A stretch of 64,000 nucleotides of DNA from Mangrovimonas sp. YM274 (lineage in GTDB: Bacteria > Bacteroidota > Bacteroidia > Flavobacteriales > Flavobacteriaceae). The notes under the pieces were generated by a model. The model was not told the DNA's origin and did no database searches. It worked only from the letters and a program-made list of their open reading frames with translations. Below, one piece after another: positions 51,301 to 61,350 of this stretch; the stretch's first letter is position 1, and every line of letters starts with the position of its first letter. The stretch is from assembly GCF_030908385.1 (NCBI RefSeq), contig NZ_CP133091.1:2218128-2282127 (forward strand), read 5' to 3'. Made by a program: the position numbers and the translations under genes.

Positions 51301-52767
51301 TTACTTCCATAACCACCACTCCGCTTTCACTCCAAAGTAATACCCCCAACGTTTAGGCCCTGTAAATTCTAAATAAGGAGAATATAGACTTTCCTTAGCA
51401 AAATCGTTATAATGAGCGAAAGACGCTACAAACCTAAAATGCGGCCTTGCCCAAAAGTCTCGTGCTCCAGTAGGCACAAATACTGGCGCTATACTGAACT
51501 TGGTCATACTTGCATTGGGATTTGTTCCGTCTTTTCTTTGGGCATAATGCAACTCTGCCATTACGTGAAAGTAATCTGTAATGTAAAACTCGTTTCGAGT
51601 ACCAATGGCAAAATCTAATTTTCTATTGAAGACTTCTCTTCCAAAATAAGTTTCGGCAATATGATTGCTATCCGAACCTCCTTTGCTTTGAGTAAAAATA
51701 ACATAACCATTGAGGCTATAAGCATCCGAAATATTCAACATTGTGTGATTGACCACAGACCACGAATAGGCGCCTCTAAAATTTAAGTCATCCGCATCTG
51801 GAGCTCCAAAAGTATACCAAGTTTTGGATATCCCACCATCACCTCCATTGGCAATCCCTGAGCCATACCTAACCGCTAAATCGTTAAAAGAGCCATCCCG
51901 AAGTTTTCTAAACCGCCTATGATACCTTGCTCCAAACACCAAACCATAGTCTGATGGGAAATTCACGGCTTCACCTACATCACCTGGTTCGGTCAAATCA
52001 TTGTCCTCATCACCACCTCCCATATAATGCACCTCTCCTAGGGCCGTAATCTTATTGTCTTTATTCAATTCAAAGTCATGCTCTGCAATCACTACAGTAC
52101 GCTGCCTAAGCGCGGCACTAAGCGTTCCTGTTTCAATGTTTAAATAGAAATACGGCGGCAAGGTAGATGTGGTATCAACGGAAGCCACAAATACCGCAGC
52201 CATTCTAGACTTTTTATATTCTACCCCAAACCCTTGCCCGGAATGATCATTAAAATAATAATGGTCCGCAATATGTACATCCGGACCTCTGTATAGCCTA
52301 GACCCAATCCACACATTAAGGTCTTTACCTTTAATATTCCTAGCTTCCGCATAAATTTCTGGTAAAGCAAAGTTTAGGCCTCCCAAGCTAGTGGTTGAAC
52401 TGTTTCCTATGGAAGTAAGACTTGTTGCATATGCAGCCAAACGAATTTGCACATGGATAGTAGTACTATCTCCCGCCTTTGGCCTAAATACAAAATTAGG
52501 AACCAACTCCAAATAATCCTGTTCTTCCAACCTTCCCCCAACACTTCCCATATTATTCAGGTTTAAACGTCTACCTATAGATTCACCATTCTCAAACGAC
52601 CAATCCACTCCCACACGCCCATAAGAACCTAAATAAAAGCTTTTATTGGTTGTATATTCATAACTAATTTGGGCATTTAGCCAATAACAGCTTAAAAATG
52701 CCCAAACATAAACCCATACCTTAAAAAATATCTCTCTTCTCTTTAATCGTAATTTTGTTTCATACAT
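51301..52767 (-). CDS. LamB-type carbohydrate porin (maltoporin family)
   Basis: The 488-residue product has an N-terminal signal region (about 1-33, to CYWLNAQ) preceded by a basic stretch, then beta strands to the C-terminal Trp-Leu-Trp-Lys. Family marks are FYLGSYGRVGVDW near the N-terminus, NLNNMGSVGGRLEEQDYLE, the lumen loop motif WIGSRLYRGPDVHIADHYYF and GQGFGVEYKKS. LamB porins are 18-strand outer-membrane channels for maltodextrins or other sugars; the substrate is not decided by sequence. It has its own promoter with a palindrome over the predicted start site, which suggests inducible control, but no sugar-use genes are next to it. Confidence 0.85.
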   Translation of the reverse strand: MYETKLRLKRREIFFKVWVYVWAFLSCYWLNAQISYEYTTNKSFYLGSYGRVGVDWSFENGESIGRRLNLNNMGSVGGRLEEQDYLELVPNFVFRPKAGDSTTIHVQIRLAAYATSLTSIGNSSTTSLGGLNFALPEIYAEARNIKGKDLNVWIGSRLYRGPDVHIADHYYFNDHSGQGFGVEYKKSRMAAVFVASVDTTSTLPPYFYLNIETGTLSAALRQRTVVIAEHDFELNKDNKITALGEVHYMGGGDEDNDLTEPGDVGEAVNFPSDYGLVFGARYHRRFRKLRDGSFNDLAVRYGSGIANGGDGGISKTWYTFGAPDADDLNFRGAYSWSVVNHTMLNISDAYSLNGYVIFTQSKGGSDSNHIAETYFGREVFNRKLDFAIGTRNEFYITDYFHVMAELHYAQRKDGTNPNASMTKFSIAPVFVPTGARDFWARPHFRFVASFAHYNDFAKESLYSPYLEFTGPKRWGYYFGVKAEWWLWK

Positions 52768-52793
52768 ATTATCGTTGGTTATTCATTTACACA

Positions 52794-52821
52794 TATAAGT
52801 AATCATCTGTGATTACTTATA
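52794..52821. promoter_or_regulatory. Operator-like palindrome at the LamB-type porin start site
   Basis: TATAAGTAATCA (52794-52805) and TGATTACTTATA (52810-52821) form a perfect 12-base inverted repeat around TCTG. It begins inside the -7 box of the porin promoter and ends 27 bases before the ATG, so it covers the predicted transcription start. There is no T tract, so it is not a terminator. Confidence 0.6.
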
Positions 52822-52851
52822 AATATACACAACAAACACAAGACACTCAAA
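52820..52851 (-). promoter_or_regulatory. Promoter of the LamB-type porin gene
   Basis: The minus strand has TATATTTA (52820-52827), one mismatch from TAnnTTTG, with TTTG (52848-52851) exactly 20 bases upstream. Confidence 0.6.
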
Positions 52852-52868
52852 TACAATTTGTTATAAAA

Positions 52869-52900
52869 CAAAAAAAAGAGCAATCATAAAATGATCACTC
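52869..52900 (-). terminator. katG terminator
   Basis: On the minus strand GAGTGATCAT / ATGATTGCTC pair through a TTT loop (two G-U wobbles) and are followed by a long T tract (A run 52869-52877 on the plus strand), 28 bases after the katG stop. Confidence 0.78.
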
Positions 52901-52928
52901 TTCTTTATTCTTGTTAATATTACTGTTC

Positions 52929-55460
<2,532 letters not shown>

Positions 55461-55952
55461 ATGACCTCTAAAATAACCATCAAAAGCCAAGAAGATAATG
55501 ACTATCTAGCTGTTGCCGGAAGTAATTACCGTATTGTCATTTCGGGAGAAGATACCAATGGTGATTATGCCGTTATTGAAATGCTTGTGCCTCCTGGCGG
55601 CGGCCCTCCTCCTCATAGTCATCCCTATGCACAGGAATTATTTCATATAACAGAAGGAGAACTTGAATTTAAAAGTGAAGACGGTCATATTACCGTAAAA
55701 GCGGGAGAGTTTGTAAGCGTTCCTCTGGATGGTCCCATTCATTGCTTTAAAAATACCTCTAATAAAAATGCCAAGCTAACCTGTACTATCATGCCTGCAG
55801 GGTTGGAAAATTTATTTAGAGATATTGGGACACCTGTAAAATATGGCGAATTCCTACCTTTAAACGATCCAACACCAGAGTACTTAGAATTTATTGAGGG
55901 GATTGACAGGAAATATAAACAGAAAACGTATCCTTGGGAATATTTGGATTAG
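55461..55952 (+). CDS. Cupin-domain protein
   Basis: The 163 residues form one cupin barrel with the metal-site pattern PPHSHPYAQELFHITEGE (two His and a Glu of motif 1), KAGEFVSVPLDGPIHCFKNT of motif 2 (His), and a C-terminal arm with FRDIGTP. It resembles small quercetin-dioxygenase-like and cupin_2 proteins; the metal ligands are present, but substrate and reaction are unknown. It has no signal peptide. It is divergent from katG, which may reflect oxidative-stress control of both, but that is only suggested by position. Confidence 0.85.
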   Translation: MTSKITIKSQEDNDYLAVAGSNYRIVISGEDTNGDYAVIEMLVPPGGGPPPHSHPYAQELFHITEGELEFKSEDGHITVKAGEFVSVPLDGPIHCFKNTSNKNAKLTCTIMPAGLENLFRDIGTPVKYGEFLPLNDPTPEYLEFIEGIDRKYKQKTYPWEYLD

Positions 55953-56033
55953 AATAGTATCTTGTCAAAAGAAAAGTATGGCTGCCCAGACATATTTGTC
56001 TAGTTATCGATTATGGAATTGAGAAACACAAAA

Positions 56034-56068
56034 GCCTACACTACTAATGGCAAAGAGCAAGTGTAGGC
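56034..56068. other. Nine-base inverted repeat between convergent genes
   Basis: GCCTACACT (56034-56042) and AGTGTAGGC (56060-56068) form a perfect stem with a 17-base loop. No T tract follows on the plus strand. The rest of the 188-base gap (55953-56140) shows nothing else. Confidence 0.4.
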
Positions 56069-56140
56069 CCCATATTGAAAACTTTCTACATTCTTAAAAT
56101 AATGCTGAAGGCAGCCATTTAATTAAAATATTTAAAGAGA

Positions 56141-57289
56141 CTAAGCTTCAACTATTTCTTTAAGTACCTCTACGATATAATCAATTTCTTCTTTATTGTT
56201 ATAACTGCTGAAAGAAAAGCGAATAGACGGCTTTTTTAAATCCTCTTCAGACAGAATTTGGGTTAATACATGCGACCCAAGCGAACTTCCACTTTGACAA
56301 GCACTTCCCTTAGAACAGGCTATTCCTTTTAAATCCAACTGAAACTGCAAGGTCATAGCCTTTTCAGCCGATAATGGTAAACGCACGTTTAACAAGGTAT
56401 AGGTACTATTTGCATCATCCCCACAATTCCCATTAAAATCTACTCCTGGAATATGTTTTTCAACTTCGGATTTAAAGTAATTCTTTAAGTCTAAAATATA
56501 ATTACGTTCTGTTTCCAAATGGTCATAAGCCAAAACAAAGGCTGTTTCCAAACCTTTAATATTATGTACAGGTTCCGTACCGGCCCTAAAACCACGCTCT
56601 TGAGCACCTCCAAAAATAAGTGGTTTTAGATGGCTATTCTTTCTAATGTATGCAAAACCAATCCCTTTAGGTCCGTGGAATTTATGAGCTGCAGCCGTCA
56701 TAAAGTCGATAGGCACCTCTTGGACATCCCATTCAAAATGTCCGATAGATTGTACCGTATCACTATGAAACAACGCATTGTTCTCCTTACACATTACAGC
56801 TACCTTTTTTACATCCAAAAGGTTACCTATTTCATTATTAACATGCATCAAGCTTACCAATTTCAATCCTTCTGAAGCCTGCAACAAACGTTCTAAATGG
56901 TCATAATCTGGGGTTCCACATTTTTGAAGTTCCACATACTCCACATTAATACCGTACTCTTGCTGTAGCTCTTCGGCTGTATGCAGAACAGCATGGTGCT
57001 CAATACGAGAAGTAATGATGGTTTTTACACCAGCATCTCGTACAGCACAGCGTAAAATCATATTGTCCGCTTCCGTACCTCCAGAAGTAAAAATAATTTC
57101 TTGCGGCAGTGCATTAAGCCTTTTAGCAATAGTTTTTCTGGCCGATTCTATGATAGATTTTGAAGACCTTCCAAAAGCGTGTGTAGAAGATGGGTTTCCG
57201 TAGTTTTCAGATAATACTTTATGCATTTCTGTAATCACTTCATCCCTAACCCTAGTGGTTGCGGCACTATCAAAATATACTTGTTTCAT
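56141..57289 (-). CDS. Cysteine desulfurase (IscS/NifS family)
   Basis: From the ATG at 57287-57289 the product is 382 residues starting MKQVYFDSAATTRVR, the conserved family N-terminus. It moves sulfur from cysteine to an enzyme Cys for Fe-S clusters, thiolation or other uses. PLP Lys203 lies in TAAAHKFHGPKGIGF, and the sulfur-accepting Cys331 in CSKGSACQSGSS. A longer frame back to TTG 57358 adds 23 residues not typical of the family, and that TTG belongs to a -7 box (57356-57363). No scaffold gene (iscU/sufU) is next to it, so which pathway it feeds is undecided. Confidence 0.92.
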   Translation of the reverse strand: MKQVYFDSAATTRVRDEVITEMHKVLSENYGNPSSTHAFGRSSKSIIESARKTIAKRLNALPQEIIFTSGGTEADNMILRCAVRDAGVKTIITSRIEHHAVLHTAEELQQEYGINVEYVELQKCGTPDYDHLERLLQASEGLKLVSLMHVNNEIGNLLDVKKVAVMCKENNALFHSDTVQSIGHFEWDVQEVPIDFMTAAAHKFHGPKGIGFAYIRKNSHLKPLIFGGAQERGFRAGTEPVHNIKGLETAFVLAYDHLETERNYILDLKNYFKSEVEKHIPGVDFNGNCGDDANSTYTLLNVRLPLSAEKAMTLQFQLDLKGIACSKGSACQSGSSLGSHVLTQILSEEDLKKPSIRFSFSSYNNKEEIDYIVEVLKEIVEA

Positions 57290-57355
57290 GTTTTTTGGTT
57301 TATTCGTAATTCTTGGGAAATTGACATGAGAAAACCCTCCACTGCCAATCTGCGG

Positions 57356-57363
57356 CAAAAGTA
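57356..57363 (-). promoter_or_regulatory. -7 box of the cysteine desulfurase gene
   Basis: TACTTTTG on the minus strand matches TAnnTTTG exactly. Its last three bases are the TTG that would otherwise be read as the start codon of the longer frame. The -33 region is not a good match. Confidence 0.5.
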
Positions 57364-57414
57364 AAGGAAATAAAATTATTTCCCAGATGCCACGTTATAA
57401 ATTAACAATTCTCT

Positions 57415-57422
57415 TATTTTTG
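57415..57422 (+). promoter_or_regulatory. -7 box of the aspartate-rich lipoprotein gene
   Basis: TATTTTTG matches TAnnTTTG, 17 bases before the ATG at 57440. No clear -33 partner. Confidence 0.45.
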
Positions 57423-57439
57423 TCACTCAAATTACCACT

Positions 57440-58345
57440 ATGAGAAAGCTTTTATACTTACTGTTTATAGGATTATGTATAACGTCTTGTGACGATGGCG
57501 ATGTTCTTGATGTTGAACTGGATTTTGATGACGAATTAACACTATGTTCAGAAAGCAGTGACGCTTACCTTCTCTACAAAACTAAGGAAGCTCCTTATGA
57601 ATCTTTGAGCTTACTGTTTCCTTCCAACAGTACAAACGATAATATTTTTAATCCTGAAGAAGGCGTTGTTGAAGGCACTTTAACCATTAATGGTAGCAGT
57701 GTAAGGTTCCATTACCGAACCTATGACAATAATCCAGAAAATTTTATCTGTAATTTAATTCCCGATGAAACCGTAACGGTAACCAATAACTACGAAGCTA
57801 CTTCGGGTACCGTAGAATACTATTCTACATTTGTAGACGATGATAATGATGGCGTTCCTACTTCCGTAGAAGATAAAAACGAGGATGGTGATAACGACCC
57901 TAGCACCAATCCAACCGATACCGATGGGGATGGTATTCCAGACTATTTAGACGAAGATGATGATAATGACAATGTGAAGACCATCAATGAAGCTCCAGAC
58001 CCTAATGGGGATGGTTCTGTGGATGACGCCAGAGATACGGATGAAGATCTCACTCCAGATTACCTGGATGAAGACGATGATCAAGACGGGGTCTTAACTA
58101 GATACGAGGATGAAGATGGCAACAAAAATCCTGCAGATGATTTTGCAGTGGACTCTGTTATTCCTAGATATTTAGATAATAATGCTCAAGACATATTCCT
58201 GCTAGATGAGTTTATTGAAAACACTTTTACTAGAACCATCTCCGTTCATTTTACAATTCATAATATAGACATTACTGTTTTAAGTACTGACGAATTGGAT
58301 CTTGGAACTTATGAGCTTGAAGTAGAATATTCTACAGAAGAATAA
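57440..58345 (+). CDS. Aspartate-rich lipoprotein with calcium-binding-type repeats
   Basis: This 301-residue lipoprotein has a signal MRKLLYLLFIGLCITSC with lipobox Cys about residue 17. A beta-rich first part (about 25-125) is followed by a very acidic stretch (about 130-245) made of repeating Asp-rich loops such as DTDGDGIPDYLDEDDDND and DEDLTPDYLDEDDDQDG. These are the thrombospondin type 3/EF-loop-like calcium-binding repeats. The C-terminal 55 residues are beta-rich. Calcium binding is inferred from the loops; no catalytic motif is visible. The stop is three bases from the convergent Smr gene's stop. Confidence 0.82.
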   Translation: MRKLLYLLFIGLCITSCDDGDVLDVELDFDDELTLCSESSDAYLLYKTKEAPYESLSLLFPSNSTNDNIFNPEEGVVEGTLTINGSSVRFHYRTYDNNPENFICNLIPDETVTVTNNYEATSGTVEYYSTFVDDDNDGVPTSVEDKNEDGDNDPSTNPTDTDGDGIPDYLDEDDDNDNVKTINEAPDPNGDGSVDDARDTDEDLTPDYLDEDDDQDGVLTRYEDEDGNKNPADDFAVDSVIPRYLDNNAQDIFLLDEFIENTFTRTISVHFTIHNIDITVLSTDELDLGTYELEVEYSTEE

Positions 58346-58348
58346 TCT

Positions 58349-58903
58349 TTAGGGTGCTACATTTTGATAAATATAAACCTCTGTGGCACCCATGCCGTAT
58401 TTTTGGTAATCGGCGGCATAAAAGGTAACATTGTTATACCTGCCAAAAAGGTATTCCAATTCGGTTTTTAGAACCCCTTCCCCTACGCCATGAATAAACA
58501 CCACTTTTTGAATGCGCTTGCTTATTGCAAATTTCAATTGGCGTTCAGCAGTATCCAGTTGTAAGGTCAACATTTCATGCTTGGAAAGCCTATTGGGCCT
58601 AGGAGTCAATTGATGAATATGCAAATCTACCTCCATAGCCGGTAAATTGCGCTCCTTTGGTTTGATTCTTTGCGATTTTCTTTTTTGCGGAATTTCCTTT
58701 TCCTGAATTACTTCAAAAGCAGATTGTCCTGTAAATACTTCCGATTTTAATGAGGTATCGATACGTATCAATTCATGAGCATAAAATTCCAGCACAAAAC
58801 CATCGGTGGTTTCAATGCCAAATAAATCGCCTTTTTTACCAGTGATGACTCCCGAAATATCTTCATCCAGCACCGAAACTTTATCGCCTATTTTTAAACT
58901 CAT
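58349..58903 (-). CDS. Smr-domain protein with DUF2027-type N-terminus
   Basis: The 184 residues combine an N-terminal small-barrel part (about 1-55, SLKIGDKVSVLDEDISGVI) and a C-terminal Smr domain (about 90-180) with the family motifs MEVDLHIHQL (the DLH signature), VVFIHGVGEGVLKTEL (the HGxG signature) and ATEVYIY. Smr domains are nucleases or nucleic-acid binding modules related to the MutS2 tail; in Bacteroidota this stand-alone form is widespread and uncharacterised. It overlaps the next small membrane-protein gene by four bases (start ATG inside the stop of 58900-59103), so the two are co-translated. Confidence 0.87.
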   Translation of the reverse strand: MSLKIGDKVSVLDEDISGVITGKKGDLFGIETTDGFVLEFYAHELIRIDTSLKSEVFTGQSAFEVIQEKEIPQKRKSQRIKPKERNLPAMEVDLHIHQLTPRPNRLSKHEMLTLQLDTAERQLKFAISKRIQKVVFIHGVGEGVLKTELEYLFGRYNNVTFYAADYQKYGMGATEVYIYQNVAP

Positions 58904-59103
58904 GCATCTAAATCTTTTTCGTCTTTAGTATCGTTTTCAAATTTACTTGGAATATTTTTAGAGATGCCATAAACCCCTATCATTAGCAAACATATTCCTC
59001 CAATTAATACATAAACGTTCTGTTGTTCTTGGGCTTGTGCATAAAATGCCACTATGCCGCCAACAATTATAAAAAGATAGTTGATTGGTCTAGAAATATT
59101 CAT
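58900..59103 (-). CDS. Small two-pass membrane protein
   Basis: The ATG at 59101-59103 gives 67 residues with two hydrophobic segments (about 8-24 and 33-48) and a charged C-terminal tail (DTKDEKDLDA). A TTG four codons upstream is less likely than this ATG. No family is recognised. Its stop overlaps the Smr gene start by four bases, and a -7 box TATTTTTG (minus, 59129-59136) sits 26 bases before the ATG. The coupling suggests a joint role with the Smr protein or just shared expression. Confidence 0.75.
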   Translation of the reverse strand: MNISRPINYLFIIVGGIVAFYAQAQEQQNVYVLIGGICLLMIGVYGISKNIPSKFENDTKDEKDLDA

Positions 59104-59128
59104 TGTACTCTGCAATAATAGAAAAGCC

Positions 59129-59136
59129 CAAAAATA
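59129..59136 (-). promoter_or_regulatory. -7 box of the small membrane protein/Smr unit
   Basis: TATTTTTG on the minus strand matches TAnnTTTG; no -33 match at 19-21 bases. Confidence 0.42.
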
Positions 59137-59235
59137 CAGCTTTTAACACTATTATTAATGCCAAGACTTACAATTGATTTGCATTTTTTTATATGAAAAT
59201 ACTTGCTTTTGCCATTAACAAGAACTAAGTTTTTA

Positions 59236-59243
59236 TACATTTG
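59236..59243 (+). promoter_or_regulatory. -7 box of the DUF2752 gene
   Basis: TACATTTG is an exact TAnnTTTG match, 20 bases before the ATG at 59264. A TTTG at 59208-59211 is 24 bases upstream, slightly longer than usual. Confidence 0.5.
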
Positions 59244-59263
59244 TTGTAAGTCATTACTAAAAT

Positions 59264-59545
59264 ATGTCATCACTAGAACCTTACATGCTCCCTTGTCTTT
59301 GGAAAAAAACCTTTGGTATGGACTGCTTGGGTTGTGGTATGCAACGAGCATTGGCACTAGTATTTCAAGGCGAGTTTTCTGCAGCTTTTAAAATGTACCC
59401 CGCCATTTACACTTTACTATTACTAGGCCTATTTCTATTAGCCCATATTAAATACCAGTTTAAATATGGACATAGAATTGTCTTTGCCCTATTCATCTTG
59501 AATATTACAATTACCTTGATAAATTATTATTTAAAACACTTTTAA
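59264..59545 (+). CDS. DUF2752 membrane protein
   Basis: The 93 residues match DUF2752: two Cys-containing motifs before the first membrane segment (LPCLWKKTFGMDCLGCGMQ), then an Arg-Ala pair and three hydrophobic segments (about 28-42, 48-62, 70-88). The CxGCGxxR motif is typical and suggests a metal or redox role, but no function is established for the family. The next small membrane gene starts 16 bases downstream, so they are probably co-transcribed. Confidence 0.85.
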   Translation: MSSLEPYMLPCLWKKTFGMDCLGCGMQRALALVFQGEFSAAFKMYPAIYTLLLLGLFLLAHIKYQFKYGHRIVFALFILNITITLINYYLKHF

Positions 59546-59561
59546 CCTTAAACTAATCAAC

Positions 59562-59906
59562 ATGGAAAAACAAACTTTACCAAATTCAACTTTAATCTTA
59601 GTAATGGGAATCCTGTCAATTGTAGGCTGTTGCTTTTATGGAATCCCTGGACTTATCTGTGGAATCATCGCCATTGTATTGGGCTCAAAAGCTACCAAAG
59701 TTTACCAATCGGCTCCAGAAGACTATTTGGGATATGGCAATGTAAAAGCAGGAAGAATAATGGGAATTATTGGTGTTATTTTAAGCATCATTTCAATTGC
59801 TTACCTAATTTGGATTATTAGCTTTATTGGATGGGAGGCTTTGTCTAACCCAGAATTATTGCAAGAACGTTTGCAAGAAATCCAACAAGGGTTACCTCAA
59901 GAATAA
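59562..59906 (+). CDS. Small CCC-motif / DUF4190-like membrane protein
   Basis: This 114-residue protein has membrane segments at about 10-42 (two close segments, with the double-Cys VGCCFYGIPGLICG) and 67-92, and a polar C-terminus (ELLQERLQEIQQGLPQE). The pattern resembles the DUF4190/CCC-motif membrane proteins of Bacteroidota, and the segment SKATKVYQSAPEDYLGYGNV between membrane parts is typical of that group. Function is unknown. It is in the same unit as the DUF2752 gene and ends at a strong terminator. Confidence 0.75.
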   Translation: MEKQTLPNSTLILVMGILSIVGCCFYGIPGLICGIIAIVLGSKATKVYQSAPEDYLGYGNVKAGRIMGIIGVILSIISIAYLIWIISFIGWEALSNPELLQERLQEIQQGLPQE

Positions 59907-59920
59907 CGAAACCAAACACA

Positions 59921-59950
59921 AAAAAAAGCGACCAATTGGTCGCTTTTTTT
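59921..59950. terminator. Bidirectional intrinsic terminator
   Basis: The perfect stem AAAAAAAGCGACC / GGTCGCTTTTTTT with loop AATT ends the small membrane gene (plus) and rocD (minus). Confidence 0.92.
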
Positions 59951-59970
59951 ATGAACTTAAATCCTTGTTA

Positions 59971-61215
59971 CTAAGCTTCAAATTGCTTTAAGGTTTTTAC
60001 TATAATACCCACACAATCCAACAATTGCTCTTTAGTCATTACCAAAGGTGGCGCAAAACGAATAATATTACCATGCGTTGGTTTTGCCAACAATCCATTA
60101 TCACGAAGTGCCAAACAAATGTTCCATGCCGTATCGCTTTCCTCGTCATCATTAATTACAATGGCATTCAACAAACCTTTACCACGCACCAAACTAACCA
60201 ATTCACTGGTTTCGATATATTTGTTCAATTCGCTTCTAAATAATTGTCCCAATGCTTCTGCATTCTCTGCCAATTGCTCCTCCTCAATTACTGACAGAGC
60301 AGCCATAGCCACAGCTCCAGCAATAGGGTTTCCTCCAAAAGTACTTCCATGGTTTCCAGGGTGAATAACATTCATTACCCCATCATTGGCCAATACCGCA
60401 CTTACAGGATATGCACCGCCACTTAAGGCTTTACCCAATATTAAAACATCTGGTTTTACATTTTCATGATCAACCGCTAACAGCTTTCCTGTTCGGGCAA
60501 TCCCTGTTTGTACCTCGTCTGCAATAAACAATACATTATATTGCTCACACAAAGCCTTTGCTTTAGCCAAATACCCTTCGGTTGGCACATATACACCAGC
60601 TTCTCCTTGAATAGGCTCTACCAAAAATCCTGCAACGTTTGGATTGTTTTTTAAAGTCTCCTCCAAAGCGTCCAGATTGTCATATGCAATTTTTATGAAC
60701 CCTTTGGTGTATGGTCCAAAATTCTCACGTGCCACAGGATCGTTAGAAAAAGAGATGATGGTTGTTGTACGTCCGTGAAAGTTATTTTCACAAACTACTA
60801 TTTCGGCATCATTTTCATGAATACCCTTTACTTCATATGCCCATTTTCTACATAATTTCAAAGCTGTTTCCACAGCCTCTGCTCCTGTATTCATGGGCAA
60901 CAATTTATCAAACCCAAAGTACTCACAAGCAAACTTTTCATAGGTACCCAAAACATCGTTATAAAATGCTCTTGAAGTTAAGGTTAATGTTTTTGCCTGC
61001 TCTACCATAGCCCCTACAATTTTTGGGTGACAATGTCCTTGGTTTACCGCAGAATAGGCCGATAAAAAATCATAATATTGTTTCCCTTCAACATCCCAAA
61101 CATGCACACCTTCACCTCTACTCAAAACCACTGGAAGTGGATGGTAATTGTGAGCTCCATATTTGTTTTCTAATTCAATTGCTTGTTGGGACGTCATTTG
61201 GTCTAAAACCGCCAT
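59971..61215 (-). CDS. rocD: Ornithine--oxo-acid aminotransferase
   Basis: RocD moves the delta-amino group of ornithine to 2-oxoglutarate, giving glutamate semialdehyde in arginine/ornithine breakdown or proline formation. The 414 residues are a class III aminotransferase with [17 protein letters not shown], the PLP Asp in [17 protein letters not shown], the Schiff-base Lys in [18 protein letters not shown] and the [18 protein letters not shown] motif. Substrate choice is based on the resemblance of these motifs to ornithine aminotransferases rather than acetylornithine enzymes; it is encoded alone, so context does not help. Confidence 0.93.
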   Translation of the reverse strand: MAVLDQMTSQQAIELENKYGAHNYHPLPVVLSRGEGVHVWDVEGKQYYDFLSAYSAVNQGHCHPKIVGAMVEQAKTLTLTSRAFYNDVLGTYEKFACEYFGFDKLLPMNTGAEAVETALKLCRKWAYEVKGIHENDAEIVVCENNFHGRTTTIISFSNDPVARENFGPYTKGFIKIAYDNLDALEETLKNNPNVAGFLVEPIQGEAGVYVPTEGYLAKAKALCEQYNVLFIADEVQTGIARTGKLLAVDHENVKPDVLILGKALSGGAYPVSAVLANDGVMNVIHPGNHGSTFGGNPIAGAVAMAALSVIEEEQLAENAEALGQLFRSELNKYIETSELVSLVRGKGLLNAIVINDDEESDTAWNICLALRDNGLLAKPTHGNIIRFAPPLVMTKEQLLDCVGIIVKTLKQFEA

Positions 61216-61338
61216 TTTATTTACTTTTAATTAAAACATTTGCAATTCCTTCTTTCAGGAGAGAAATCATCCATATTTGTAGTGGCCGCAAATTACTAAA
61301 TCTTGTCCGATTTTTAGAAATTTTACCGGCATTTATTC

Positions 61339-61346
61339 TATTTTTG
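61339..61346 (+). promoter_or_regulatory. -7 box directly before rlmD
   Basis: TATTTTTG is an exact TAnnTTTG match that ends four bases before the ATG at 61351, so transcription may start at or next to the ATG. No good -33 match at 19-21 bases. Confidence 0.42.
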
Positions 61347-61350
61347 CCAC

